A DNA stretch of 64,000 nucleotides from Glandiceps talaboti (Eukaryota; Hemichordata; Enteropneusta; Spengelidae): NCBI RefSeq assembly GCF_964340395.1, contig NC_135554.1, forward strand, positions 6,328,975-6,392,974. Direction: 5' to 3'. Every line of letters starts with the position of its first letter. Positions within the stretch are counted from its first letter, which is position 1. The notes beneath the pieces are model-generated. The model saw only the letters and a list, made by a program, of their open reading frames with translations, searched no databases and was not told the DNA's origin. The position numbers and the translations under genes were made by a program. This document shows, piece after piece, positions 49,728-63,163 of the stretch.

Positions 49728-50446
49728 TAGAAAACCGTTGAATGAGATGACGGACGCGACACTTGAGTTAGAAGACCGACACTTGAACTAGAAGACCGAC
49801 ACTTGAATTAGAAGACCGACACTTGAACTAGAAGACCGATTTTTGAATTAGAAGACCGACACTTGAACTAGAAGACCGACACTTGCATTAGAAGACCTGT
49901 TTTTTGAAATAGAAGACCGACACTTGAATTAGAAGACCGATTTGTCGTCATCGGCCACGGTATAAAACAAATCCAGGACTTATCTGAACACTTTTACAAA
50001 GTGGACAGTGATGCTGAACAGCAAATGAAAACAGAGCAGTTGCTGACTGAATGGCAGCAGATGAAATACCACATAAATGACAAAATTAAAATGTCTATGC
50101 CCACTGAGCTCAAAACCAATGAATCACCAATGACCAACACTGAGTGGCTTCTTCTAGAATTGGTCAGAAGAAAGAGCACACATGCTGTATTCTTTCCCCA
50201 GCTGGTATACAGAGCTGATCATGAAGTAGCATATATTGGCATTACCAGTCAGCAATGCTTGGCCTGAGAGAGGAGTTAGCTGTCTGAAAACAGTTAAAAC
50301 TAGACGATGCTATGCTTGAGGCAATCATGCATGTTACCATCAATGGCCCCAACACAAGTCAGTGTCACCAAGTTATAGTTAGTGCTGTTGATAACTGGCT
50401 CAAGCAGAAAAGAAGATCAAAGCTACCTGCACAGAACACCAAGTGA

Positions 50447-51230
50447 GGGAAACAAGAAAACCACACCAGACACGAGGATATTCAGTGGATGCTTCTGTAC
50501 AAACAGAGAATAACTCAGACTGTGTGCAGCCTCAGATGGATGTGACAGAATCTCACTCTAGCTCTATCTACACATGTATGTCATAGTATGTTGCCCCTGT
50601 ACCAAGTTTGAAAAAAAATCAGTCCTGGCATCTCTAAGAAAGGGCTACGGACGGACGGAACCCAATCCATAAGTCCCCGTCCCGGACTTTGTCCGGCGGG
50701 GACTAAAAATCAGTGAACACCCTAAACGCATACACACAAAGTTGTGAACCCCCCCCCCCCCCATCCACTGCGCAAAAAATAGTGACCCACAATACAATGC
50801 ACCGCCCCCCCCCCCGGCCCCCTCCTGTTAATTCTGTCCAGTCCCTTAATTACATAGTGGCTCGTGAGATGATAGTTCATTATCAGGCTAAACCGGTCAT
50901 CTACGTATGCTGTGCATCTTGGTGCGCACATGTTTTGGGATGTTTATAGACATGCGTTTAAAACAAATTTGGTTCAACACCCCCACTCCACACCCCACAC
51001 CCCACACCCCCAGTAAAAGAATTTAGTTCTGTGTCCTACATCGAACTATCGGTCTCACTGCTAAGCGTGTACGGTAGTATAGTGAGATACAAAAACAAAA
51101 GTAAAGAATAACTCTCCAGAGCTGGCGCTCTTGAACGTGGTTGTCTACAGTGATATCGTGACCTTTGTACTCACAGGTTAAAGTTCAGCACGGATAACAA
51201 CTTTGCAGAGAAGGTTTCAAGGTAAAGAAC
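50447..51230. other. Intergenic, GC-rich hairpin and C tracts, ELOVL 5' region
   Basis: A hairpin at about 50672-50704 (agtccccgtcccggac, short loop, gtccggcggggact) follows ggcatctctaagaaagggct and acggacggacgg. It has the look of the tail of a dispersed short element. C runs are at 50749-50762 and about 50803-50816. The region before 51231 should contain the promoter and 5' UTR of the elongase; no TATA box is evident. Confidence 0.5.
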
Positions 51231-52052
51231 ATGGTGACCGAGTCAAAATTGCCAATTTCTCCTCACCTACTAGACTTCGAGAAGGATTTTAACGACGTAT
51301 ACTGGGTAAAATGGATGGGAGACACGGGTGTATCGATTGCAATTATGACATCAGTGTTGTACGTTGTTGTCATATTTGGAATTCAGTGGTTTATGCATAC
51401 ACGCCAAAGGCTGGAATTACGACTCGCTCTTATTGCCTGGAACGCCATGCTATCGTTGTTCAGTGCGATTGGATGTGTGCGAATGTTGGTGGCCCTCTCC
51501 GACATTTTCCAACACGGTGGAGGTTGGCACCAGGCGATATGTGATGCGACCGTCTACAACAACACAACAGTTAGTGGATTTTGGCTGTGGGCCTGCACCT
51601 TGTCGAAGATCGTCGAGCTTGGGGACACGGTTTTCGTTGTTCTACGAAAATCAAATCTGATATTCCTCCACTGGTATCACCATGTGGTTACCCTCCTTAA
51701 CGTCTGGTGGGGCTACAGCGGTAGAATCAGCGTGGCTTTCCTCTTTACCACGATGAATCTTTTCATACATGCTTTGATGTACGGGTACTACGCCCTCAGA
51801 GCCGCTCACGTCAAAGTGCCAAGGATCGGAGCCATGGTCATCACAGTATTGCAGTTATCTCAGATGGCTCTTGGAGTATGGCTGTGTTACTATGTATATC
51901 AGGTACAAAGCAGTGGTATGGATTGCCATGTAAGTTTATGGCAGTGGCGATGTAGTATATTGATGTATTTCAGTTACTTCATATTGTTTGGCAATTTCTT
52001 CTACCATTCGTACATCAAGAGAAAGCAAAAACAAGACCGTAAGACGCAATAG
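51231..52052 (+). CDS. elovl6: Very-long-chain fatty acid elongase, ELOVL6-like, intronless
   Basis: ELO-family enzymes catalyse the condensation of acyl-CoA with malonyl-CoA in the ER membrane; ELOVL3/6 types act on C12-C16 saturated chains. The 273-residue protein (human ELOVL6 is about 265) has the family motifs in order: KIVELGDT (126-133), the histidine box HWYHH (147-151), NLFIHALMYGYY (176-187), and several hydrophobic segments. The C-terminus is basic (IKRKQKQDRKTQ), consistent with ER retention. ATG 51231 is preceded by aacatgg-type context and is the first in frame. The gene is a single exon here; vertebrate ELOVL6 is split, so this may be a retrocopy or a lineage-specific intron loss. 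The frame is intact. Confidence 0.92.
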   Translation: MVTESKLPISPHLLDFEKDFNDVYWVKWMGDTGVSIAIMTSVLYVVVIFGIQWFMHTRQRLELRLALIAWNAMLSLFSAIGCVRMLVALSDIFQHGGGWHQAICDATVYNNTTVSGFWLWACTLSKIVELGDTVFVVLRKSNLIFLHWYHHVVTLLNVWWGYSGRISVAFLFTTMNLFIHALMYGYYALRAAHVKVPRIGAMVITVLQLSQMALGVWLCYYVYQVQSSGMDCHVSLWQWRCSILMYFSYFILFGNFFYHSYIKRKQKQDRKTQ

Positions 52053-54240
52053 GAATATCATTTGTACACTGACAATAACTCTTCTAGAATCTAAGAAATA
52101 ATTAGTATGTTTTAAGGATTTATTTAGCGTCCCAGTGCCGTGGTGGAGATTTGTTGGAGTTCTCGGAACATTTATTTTTCCAGAGCAAGAGACGAACACA
52201 GGGACCCGTATTATTATTGCTTTAATTGTTGTGTTCCTAAGAGAAAATATAATACGAATCCTGCTACTACAAATGTATCAATACAATGTGAAACAATCAT
52301 GTCTTTCTCAGATGATTTTTTTTTTCAGATACAGGTACGAGTAGGGGAAATATCACGTTGAAGTCACAGCGTTATTATATTTTAGCCTGTAGATAGGAAA
52401 GTAACAATCTAAGAAATGAGCCGTGTCCCTATGGACACTAAGCACATCATCACCACCAAAGCCAGATCAATACATTTCAAAAAACACGAGCACTGAAAAC
52501 AGTGTTAGTCAAACTTTAAAGAAGACTGAAATGCAGTGATGAAAGATTATAACTAGTGAGTGTTTGATATTTCATATGCCGCTGCATAACATGTTAATTG
52601 ACGTGTATTTAGTCACCTGACTGATTGACTTTAAATAACGAATGAATGTCGAACGGATCCGGACATGGTGTGATTTCATACATAGGGTTGACAGCTGGAC
52701 AGTTTTTCTTTGATACATTAATAGTATTCTGCCAACATATGTGTTATAGAAGTACATGTAAACTCTGAAAATTGTAACTGAAAATATATATATATATTTC
52801 CTTCAATGTATTTGTGACATTTTAGGATATGACATGTTATGGAGTTAATTAACTAATTAAAAAGTCTATTCAATTGACACTCTTATTTCTACTTTACCCA
52901 CGTGACTATATGTTAAAACTTAGTAAACTTCTTTCACTCTTATCCTGCCACTCGCCGGTTTTTTTGGTTTTTTTTACATGAACTTGGCCTAGAGAGGGTT
53001 AAACATCTATATTATGTACATTAACTGTTTCAAGTACATGATAAGGCCAAATTTAAAAAAAAAAAGTTGTTTGGTTCCGGTTATCCGACCCCACCTAGTT
53101 TTTCACATTGACCCTAAACTTTATTATACATATTCGTTATGGATGCGGAAACTAACATCAACTGAAAAAGACGATATAACGCCGTTCTTCCTATCTGTAA
53201 TGGCTGTACATCTAGATCTGATGATGAGAAGAAACCAATAACACAGAGATCATATGGAAAACAAGAAAAAAAACATAACTACTTGAACTAGCTGCTCACA
53301 TATGAAAAAAAAACATTCAAAAATAAAATTAAGAAATCTACCTACCCCACCTATTCTAAAATTGAATCTAATCGGAACCACACAGTTTTTTTTTGGTTTT
53401 TTTTTACACCTAATCATGTTACAATAATTATAGTAAATAAGACCTTGGATCAGCATTCTGATTTATGAACAATTCCCAAACGATGAAACCACCTCAAGGC
53501 ACCGTGACTTCATAGCTTGTTACTGTGACTAGACGCCGGGTACGTACTCTGTTCACAGCCTATGAAGCTTGCCGTAAACCCTCGGTTATCGCGACCTATT
53601 ATGGGGACTTTTAAAAGCATAAGTAAACAACTTTGCCCGATGATATGGTTAAACAGCTAGACTGAATACATTAATAGCTAACATTGCAACTGACATATCT
53701 AGTAAGCTAAATATAAAGCTTACGAGAAGGAATAACAACGTTTACTTTGTTTTGTTGTCAATCGATTGTGCATTTCCTCATTGAAACATAACTGCTATAT
53801 GAACACACTACATTTAATACTTACAGACAGTAGCCATGCTAGGACGTCCTTTGAATCCCACCGGGTAGGATTTTACGTGCCGTCTAATAGAGGCCGGCTA
53901 CCTATCTAGTGGCAATCTCGATCCCCTGGTTGCCTTGTGCGTATCCTTACACTCTTTCTGTTTTGCCAACTAACTCTTTAGTTTTCTTTAGTACAATAGG
54001 GCATTTTGCCAGACCCAGACATTGTCATTCAGCTGTTCAGTCTAAGTAAAAACTGAAAGATTGTTAATCCTTCTTTCAGACAACAAATCAGTTTGTTGTG
54101 ATACTTACTATAGAACCACAAAACAAACAGCCGAATAAAAAAAATCAAATGTAAGAAAAAATGTAATTGAATACAAGTATACGTGCATATTAATGATAAA
54201 CCCTTTCACGTGTAGATATATAGTTAGAGTTATTTAAAGT
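52053..54240. other. Intergenic, no supported gene
   Basis: 3' flank of the elongase, then AT-rich sequence with short homopolymers. No gene or RNA was recognised. Confidence 0.4.
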
Positions 54241-54943
<703 letters not shown>

Positions 54944-57686
54944 ATGGAGAAGTATGAGAAAATCAGAGTGGTCGGAAGAGGCGCATATGGGTAGGTTTTC
55001 ACAGACATTCATGTAGTACATGTATGTTATGGTTCAAATGTCGAATCTAACGTAAATGTGTACATCGTTACTAAGCTGGCTGTGTTCCTTTTAATTTTGC
55101 CTTCTAATTATAGTTCTACCGCCATGATTTAGCCATATAGTTCCTCTACCTAGAGGGTCTTTGTTTAACCCAAGAATGCAAAACAGTGGAGAGACTGCAA
55201 TGATTTATTTTTTGTAAATGGACAGATCATGGCGGAGTTCCATGTAGAAACACAAAGTCATTCGATCAACACGATGAGGACTTCAATGCATGAAACACAG
55301 CCCCTATATCCAATAATGCATGGTTCTCGATACATTAGTTTACATATACCTGTAGCCTTGAAGTTGAAGGACTAATGGACACTACACTTACTATTTGAGC
55401 TATCCTAACTGCCGTTTTTGAAGGAAAAAATTTTTTGATCGCCGCATTACTGAAGATTCTTTTGATTAATTTTGATCGAGTTATATATTGGTTGGTTGGT
55501 TTATTGATTGATTGATTGATTGATCGATTGATTGATTGCTTTTGAAGGGAACTGGGTCCCTCTGAGCTCTTAGTCTGACCGCGTACCATCATAACATCAC
55601 ACTGGTTTCCATTTCCCCAACAGTACTGTACACTTATGTCGAGTGAAGAGTGACAACAGACTTGTCATCATCAAACAGATTCCAGTAGAACAGATGAATA
55701 AAGATGAGAGACAGGCAGCCATTAATGAAGTCAAAGTCTTATCAATGTTAGACCATCCTAACATTATTGAATATTATGAAAACTTCCTGGAAGACAAAGC
55801 ACTCATGATTGTCATGGAATATGCAGAAGGTAGGAAAGTTATTAATCTAAAAGGTTCAGTCATTGGTCCACTCATGTATTCACTCCGCTACATGGGAATA
55901 TTACAGAAACAACGAAAGATTCTTTCATGCTAAAACATTATTTGAGAATCTGACAACATTGATACTTACCAATACTGTGCTCTTACCAAATATGGAGATA
56001 TTATTCCATGATGTTTTCCTTCACTCAGCTGAGGATAATACAATGTATGAGTGACATGACAGACATTGTGACTTCATTGTCAAAGTCAAGTTGTGACATC
56101 CTTAACATCCTGAATGAAGGAAGATATATATGAGAACAATATACATTGTAATTGACCTTGTACCTGTGTAGGCAGAATACATGTAGAAGAAAAACCTTGG
56201 GAAAATAAAGGATGATTGTAAATATTTTATTTTGAATTATACAGTCATGTACAACCATCATGTATTCAAAACACCATAGATATGTGTATTCAATTATGTA
56301 GATGAACGTTTTCATGACGTCACACAACCAAGATATAAACCATGTATTTTTTGTTCAAACGTATACAACTAGTTTATGAGAGTACCCATTATATAAATTC
56401 AATTTGATAATTTTGTATTGAGATTCTATTTTGTTCCAAACACATACATTAAAGTAAAATTTATACCTGAAATTTTAGACTGAGCACTGTAGTATTTGGT
56501 CATCAGTGTGGTGTAGAAGAAACATTTTTCTCTATATACTTTTACCAATACAGATGAGATTAAAGGGTGATATGTTTTTTTTACGAGTATGTTGTATTTG
56601 ACAATTTACTAACTTGGTTATTTTATTAATTAAACTTTCAGGTGGTACTTTATTTGAATATATACAACAAAGAGGTGACAATTTACTGGAAGAGGAGGTA
56701 AGAATACGTAAATGAACAAACACATGTAAATGTATATGTTTGTGTGAGTGGGTGAGAGAGAGACACACACACACACAGACAGTCAGTCAGACAGACAGAC
56801 AGACAGACAGAGATAGTGACAGACTGAGAGACAGATGGATGACAGACAGGCAGGCAGAGAAAAAGAAAGCCCCTATTATATTTGTTGTTATATACAATAG
56901 AATAATCTGCAGCAAGATCCAACAAGATTATAAAGGATATCTGCATCATTTTTACGAACTCCTTCCCACAGGGAAATGTTTTAGTTCCTTTAAATGTAAG
57001 ACAAACTGGTTTTTACACAGTTTCTTTCCAAAAGCAGTTCAAAACTGTCGCATTTGAATGTAGTGTTTTAAGATTTTATTTTTATGTCATAATACTGCAT
57101 TTTTATCAGTCGTTAGTGATTATATGGTGTTTTTGTGGTGTCTTTTTTTGTATTTGAGTGTTTTTAGCAACGCCAAGGCACATTCCTCTCAATTCTATCG
57201 ATTGGCAGTAAGGAATATTATTATTGTATCATTGTTATATCTCTGTAGCATCTTGTATTTGCCTTTCTTTTACCTCGTCTTATTTGCTCTAAATCTAACC
57301 AATAAGGATGTGTCTTTCTTTGTATTTTACAGGAAGTGCTTCGGTTGTTTGTTCAGACGCTATTTGCCTTACATCATGTGCATTCCAAACAAATTTTACA
57401 CAGAGATTTAAAAACTCAAAATATTTTATTGAACAAAAGAAGGGTTGTGGTTAAGATTGGAGACTTTGGTATATCTAAGGTACTGAGTAGTAAAAGTAAA
57501 GCTTACACTGTAGTAGGAACACCGTGTTATATCTCACCAGAACTGTGTGAAGGAAAACCGTATCCTTTATCCACATGTAAACATTCGGACACACATAAAC
57601 CCCCACAGATAAAGACAGACAGACAGACATACATACATACAGACATACATACATACATACATACATACATACATACATACATACAT

Positions 57687-57753
<67 letters not shown>

Positions 57754-57786
57754 TACATACATACATACATACATACATACATACAT

Positions 57787-57817
<31 letters not shown>

Positions 57818-60800
57818 TACAGACAGACAGACACAGACACACACATACATACATACATACATACATACATACATACATACATACCGGTACATACAGTATA
57901 CACACATTTATTTTGAGTATTTTTTGTAAACTCTTGTCCAAATTTAACTGATTATATTCCTCAAATTATGATAAAATACATAGAAAACTCTATTGATTTA
58001 CTTAGACTCTCTTCCTACTCTACCCCTCTCTAGTGTCAGCTTTCTAAAACTACTAAACACTTATTGTACAGTATGTATATGAATATATATAATATTATTA
58101 CCTTAACTACTACTTCAGATATAACCAGAAAAGTGATATCTGGGCATTAGGGTGTGTATTGTATGAATTAGCAAGTCTGAAGAGAGCCTTTGAAGCTGCT
58201 GTAAGTTATATTTACAGCTAAAATGATGTTGGTTTGGTGTTTGACTCATGTAACATGATATTTTTACACACACTCAGACAACTTCAAATGCAAAAGAATT
58301 ACATAGGTGCTGTGCATAGTGGGGATGTAGAATTACATGTAATCATAAAAATTGCAAGTTGATGATGTTGATTATCAGTTAGAAAGAACACAATTGAAGC
58401 CATTAAAATCATCAAGTCCATATAGTGTAATAGTTTCAGAAGAAGCCTGTTGTAAAAAAAATGGCAATGCTTTATCACTGCTGAACGTGATTGGATAACA
58501 GATCCTGTTGTGTCTCTGTTAATATCTAGACTTGAATTGTGTCCATCTTTCTGTCAGAAACATATCTGAGGAGTGAAACACCAAACCAACGTCATTTTTA
58601 TCTGTATCAATATTTTGAGCTATTATTGATGATATACAGTATGTGTGGTATCCAAGATATAATTATCGTGATCAATAAAAAAAAATTCACATTTCACTAT
58701 TGATTACTATTTACAAGAAGAAAGTTCTGTTGCACTGAATGTGAGTAACTTGGTTCAAAATTTCTTATGCTATACAATCTCAAAATGTACTACTGACTCA
58801 AAACTAGCAAAGATTCACATTTGTATTGTAGTACTTACACAAAGTCGTCATGCTAACATGAATTTCATGTTAACATGACGACCAAACTGCAGACTTAAGA
58901 AAGAAAATGACAAGGTTGGCAAACTTAAGCTTTGTTGAACACTAACATATGTGCACCATATTTCTCTCCACAGAATTTACCTGCCTTAGTTTTAAAAATC
59001 ATGCGAGGGACATTTTCTCCAATCTCTGACCACTACAGTGAAGATTTACGAAAGTTAATACTTAGTATGTTACACCTAGATCCTAGTAAAAGACCTACTA
59101 TCAATCAAATCATGGCTGAACCCATTGTTATCAATGCACTGCTTGATTTACATACAGATATAGGAAGAGTATCAGTTGCAGCAAAGTAAGTCAAAGACAT
59201 CTACTCGTTTAATCTTTATCTGTTTAGACAGCGTTGAAGGGGGAGCTCAAGCAACAAGACCACGCCCATAGCAACAGCCAAATGATAGCATATATCGTAA
59301 AGATAGCAACATGGTTGGATAGGCAACTGGATAGTCATTCACCAAATGAACACTTATTGTTAGCATGGATAATCATTTTTAAAAACTGTACAGTTGTGCT
59401 ACAACGCCATTGGTGGTATTTTATTAACAAATACACTCATGTAGTGTTTTGTAAGGTGATTGTGTCGGTACTTCATACTAACTCACAAATCCTAATAAAT
59501 ACAATGTTCTACTACATGCATTTGATCACCATGGACAGCATGTATAATCAATAATAGAGGTGATGTGACCAAAGCACCCCTGGTTTCATTGTCCAGGTAC
59601 TGAACATCAGTGTTCCCTCCAACTCATAGGCCAATTGGTATACAATGTGCATAATGTACATAATCAACTTATCCAGTGACATATGTGTATGTATTGCTAC
59701 ATTATTTGTATTCACCAAGTAAAACTTTGTATACTACTGGCCATGGTTTAATTTCAGAGTTCAAAGACCTTTGTCTGCGTACACATCTGGGATGAGACAC
59801 AAAGGTGGAAGACTGAACAGTGCAAGGTCACCTTCACACAAGAGTGAGTACATGTACAGAACAGTAGAGTAGGGGAAATACAATCATAATGTATAAAGAG
59901 AGGCACTCACATCCTACCCTCACCCCATCAATTTTATCATTTATCTGCCCCTCCTCTTCCACTAATACTAATCTATCTCCCTCCCCCTCCCCCATGCCAT
60001 TTGTCTTCTTTTTTCTGTACATCTTCAAGTTCATGATTTGACCATAGGTATAGCACACAAGGTTGATTGAGAATGTTCTTGAAGGAGTCACAATCTGTGC
60101 AATGTATCAAATTTATTCAATGACTGAATGAATAAATGACTGAATGAATAAATGAATGAATGGATGAATAAATGAACAAATGGATGAATGAATGAAAGTA
60201 AACATAAAGTGTAAAATTTCCAATTTTAAATCTTTCTTGCTCATACATAAATGTGTGTTGTAATTTTGATACAGGTTCAGTCAGTAGTATTGTCCTTGAC
60301 TCCAGTGGAGGACTGTCAAAGCCACCAGCTCTGTCTTCTGTCTTCTGTTGGGGTAATGGGATCAGCTTTCCTGTCAAATTACCCTTACCACATAGTGACA
60401 CACAGGTTGCACAGGTATCCACTGGAAGAACACAGAAAGCTGGAGTTACTAAGAGTGGAAGACTTATCATATGGGAGGTAAGTTCAGACTGGTTTAAGCC
60501 AGTTTTGTAAGAATTCAAGAGAATAGAATACATGACATGGGAGGTAAGCATCAGTCCAAACTGGTTTCAGCCAGTTTTGTGTGTTTGGTAAATTAAAATA
60601 TGAGATTAGAAGTATACAAAACTGGTTTAAACTGGTTTTGCAGAAGATACATGTAGATATGGGAACTGCACCAAACTGTTGTAATCCAGTGTCACACTTG
60701 TGGCACACCAAACTGATTTTACAAGGATATTGTAGCTGAGGCAATCTATGGTATGGCAACCACACCAAACTGGTTTAGACTGGTTTCACAAGGGTGTGCT

Positions 60801-63163
60801 AGAAGATGCTAGCAATACAATGTTTGATAAGTACATCTAGGTCCAAACTGGTTTCAACAAGTTTCATTTGAGCATAGTGCATAACAACATATTGTACAGG
60901 AGATGCAATTTAACCATAGACTTTATATATGTTATATTGTGAAATCATAGTATATGTAAGAAGTACAATGTAGGCCAAAACTAGCTAGTGTGATCTCCCA
61001 AAGTGCAAACTTTTATATGTAAATAATGAATGTGCATTGAATAATGTACTTTTAAACCACCAAGTGAGAGAGTGTTTATTGTCCAAATTTGACTATTATT
61101 AAAGACTGTATGTGTAACAAAGAAATTCTAAATGAAATACACAATCTCTAATATCAAGGCTTTGTGTGCAAGCTGAGAGAAGCTTTTGTTAGTGTTATAG
61201 AAAAAAACTAACAATGTATAGCATGACAAAACATTGAAGGGTCTTTACTTTTTTAATTTTTGCAGACTTCATCAGTTAGCAATGACACAACACTGCCAGG
61301 TTCATTAGAACAACAAGTACCAACATTCTCAGCTAGATTCTTAGAAGGACAATCAGGTGTTACTATACGACATGTATCATGTGGTGATCTATTCACAGCA
61401 TGTCTCACAGGTAATGTAATCTCACGTTCTATGTATCATGTGTTCATCTATTCACAGCATGTCTCACAGGTAATGTAATCTCACATTCTATGTATCATGT
61501 GGTGATCTATTCACAGCATGTCTCACAGGTAATGTAATCTAACGTTCTATGTATCATGTGGTGATCTATTCACAGCATATCTCACAGGTAATGTAATCTC
61601 ACGTTCTATGTATCATGTGGTGATCTATTCACAGCATGTAATATTTTGTTTCTTACAGACAGGGGCATTTTAATGACTTACGGTAGTGGTGCCAATGGTT
61701 GTCTAGGACATGGTAATTATCACGATGTCACACAAGCCAAGATTGTAGAGGCTCTCTTAGGTTTTGAAGTGATTTTAGTGTCATGTGGTACTTCCCATGT
61801 GATTGCTATAACCAATGACCATGAAGTATTTGCATGGGGCAGAGGAGATAATGGTAAGATTATTTTCTTTTTTCTCAAAATACAAATTTGTGTACTGTCA
61901 AATCAAAGGCTATGTACAACACATGTATCAGTGATTACTCACATTGATGAGCACGCATAGTAATGGTATTTGCACTACTTCACTGCAATACAGAAATATT
62001 GTACATTCATGTATGTGAGTATGCAAATTAACATGCTGTCATTCCATATACAGTACAATGAACATGAAATAACATTAAATTTCAGTTGTATTCTATGAAA
62101 TTTATTGTTTTCTGATAAACATTAAATTTTGTAATATCAACAGAATATATATGACTGCCTGTGTGGATACTCTGGGTTTTTTGCCATCTTGCTTGCAGTG
62201 TTTTCTGTTGCACTTATTGTGCCCATAAAATATGGCTGTAGAGAACACTGCAGCAGTCAAGTACCCCAAGTATGACACATTGCAAGTCACATGTTAGAAA
62301 CAGAGAAAGTAAACAAATGAATTGAATTAATAACACTTGCCTTGGCACGACATGGTGGAGGAGCAGAGACTTGTATTACATTTTGTGGTTTGATAAGAAC
62401 AGTTTTATGGCCTCTTTATGTGTACATGAAGTGCCAGGAGAACTGGAAATTTGTTTGTGAATGTGAACTATTATGCAGAGGCCATACAACTGTTCTTATC
62501 AAATGATGGAATGTAATACTTGTATCTGTACTTCCAACATGCTGTACCAAGTGTTATTACATCCAATTCAGTTGGTTGCTTTCCCTGTTTGTTGTCCGCA
62601 GTCAGATGTCTGCGGTGTGAAAGACAACATGCTAATAAAGACACACATGGTATTTAGATGTAAATCTAGTGTATGTCCAGGGGATCACTCCCTCCTTCTA
62701 AGTAGCACTTAGCATGTTCACTGCCCCATGATGTGCTCACTAACAGAATAAGTCACATTGTATGGGGAGGTTCTTGTACATTGTACATCTTGGAACAGAC
62801 AAGCTAGCATCCTCTACAAGGCACCTAACACAATTATGTAGTCAATGTAATTTACCACTAAATTACTCAAATTAGAGCTTTGTCAATTGTTGTAGAGAAT
62901 ATACAAGTATATAATTATCTGAATATCCAAAGTACCTTCCCCTTGGAAAACAAATATGAAATCTTGTCATGGTACAATTTCTTAATCTATGTCTATTATT
63001 TGCCTGCATCAGGTCGTCTTGGTCTTGATAGCCAGGAATCCTTCAATTCACCACAACCAGTGATGTTACCAGATCCTTACCAAGCTAAGTCTATACACTG
63101 TGGGGTAGATTGTTCTATGCTGGTTACTACAGATGGTTCTCTACTAGTTTGTGGTAGTAACAG
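54944..63163 (+). CDS. nek8: NEK8 (NIMA-related kinase 8), first eleven exons, partial
   Basis: NEK8 is a ciliary serine/threonine kinase (nephronophthisis 9 in humans) acting at the inversin compartment. Exons inferred from splice sites in phase: 54944-54990, 55624-55829, 56642-56697, 57333-57559, 58119-58200, 58974-59185, 59758-59843, 60275-60477, 61266-61410, 61659-61853, 63013-63163. The kinase domain starts [16 protein letters not shown], has the ATP lysine in [21 protein letters not shown], the activation loop [14 protein letters not shown], and [16 protein letters not shown]1 repeats follow ([45 protein letters not shown]). Human NEK8 has about 690 residues; the last RCC1 repeats lie past the right edge. 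No lesion is visible in the exons. Confidence 0.95.
56755..56860. repeat. (CA)n and (GACA)n repeat in NEK8 intron 3
   Basis: Short tandem repeats of acac and cagacagt/acagacag in the intron after exon 3. Confidence 0.95.
57600..57890. repeat. (GACA)n / (CATA)n compound microsatellite in NEK8 intron 4
   Basis: Alternating blocks of gaca and cata tetranucleotides over about 290 bases, starting about 40 bases after the exon 4 donor. ORFs here are artefacts. Confidence 0.98.
60486..60870. repeat. Interspersed aaactggttt palindromic repeats in NEK8 intron 8
   Basis: Seven diverged copies of a motif like ccaaactggtttaaaccagt with caagg or ttttgt flanks lie between 60486 and 60870, spaced 35-80 bases apart. 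The core is self-complementary. Origin unknown. Confidence 0.7.
61367..61640. repeat. 59-bp tandem duplication of NEK8 exon 9 end and splice donor
   Basis: The last 44 bases of exon 9 with the first 15 of the intron (unit beginning catgtatcatgtggtgat) repeat about 4.7 times with few changes. Four copies carry cacag/gtaatg, so four splice donors lie 59 bases apart (exon ends 61410, 61469, 61528, 61587). Only the first keeps the phase required by exon 10. Confidence 0.95.

Larger units (their letters stand above)
47922..49961. mobile_element. Foldback-type element with tandem-repeat ends, enclosing Penelope-like RT
   Basis: The ends are inverted: accgtggccgatgacgacaa at 47922 and its complement ending 49961. 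Inside each lie about 9-11 copies of a 19-20 bp unit (tcggtcttct(a/g)attcaagtg and its complement), then a pentanucleotide tract (ctata on the left to about 48410, tatag on the right 49288-49727). Flanks ataaaact (47914-47921) and ataaaaca (49962-49969) match at seven of eight bases, a likely 8-bp target duplication, which fits a hAT-like mechanism by size only. The interior is a Penelope-like RT fragment on the minus strand. No transposase is present. Confidence 0.85.
46200..50446 (+). pseudogene. hAT-type (ZNF862-like) transposase-derived pseudogene, interrupted
   Basis: The first frame (46200-46676) has a TTF/BED-like finger: KKFQHSWLFSPRNWWLCY, GMFCFLCRKY, HITSKCHEAA. A frame change at about 46665 leads to YKAFGAAYFLMKEF. 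Later frames give IMTDEVTDIAVL (about 46890), GLSTDGAAVMMGKKGGVAKKL (about 47098-47160), and the 47204-47758 block with SRWLSFDHCVTAL. After the foldback element at 47922-49961 the gene resumes with IQDLSEHFYK. It ends with a hAT dimerisation-like tail (RGVSCLK, MLEAIMHVTINGPNTSQ) near 50440. At least four frame changes and stops make it a pseudogene. Related host genes exist in vertebrates (ZNF862); this copy is more likely a dead transposon. Confidence 0.7.

Noticed and set aside
48141-49762. Tyr/Leu/Thr repeat ORFs
   Set aside because: Translation of the pentanucleotide tracts in the foldback element.
57475-57941. Cys/Met/Tyr/Val repeat ORFs on the minus strand
   Set aside because: Reverse translation of the (GACA)n/(CATA)n microsatellite in a NEK8 intron.
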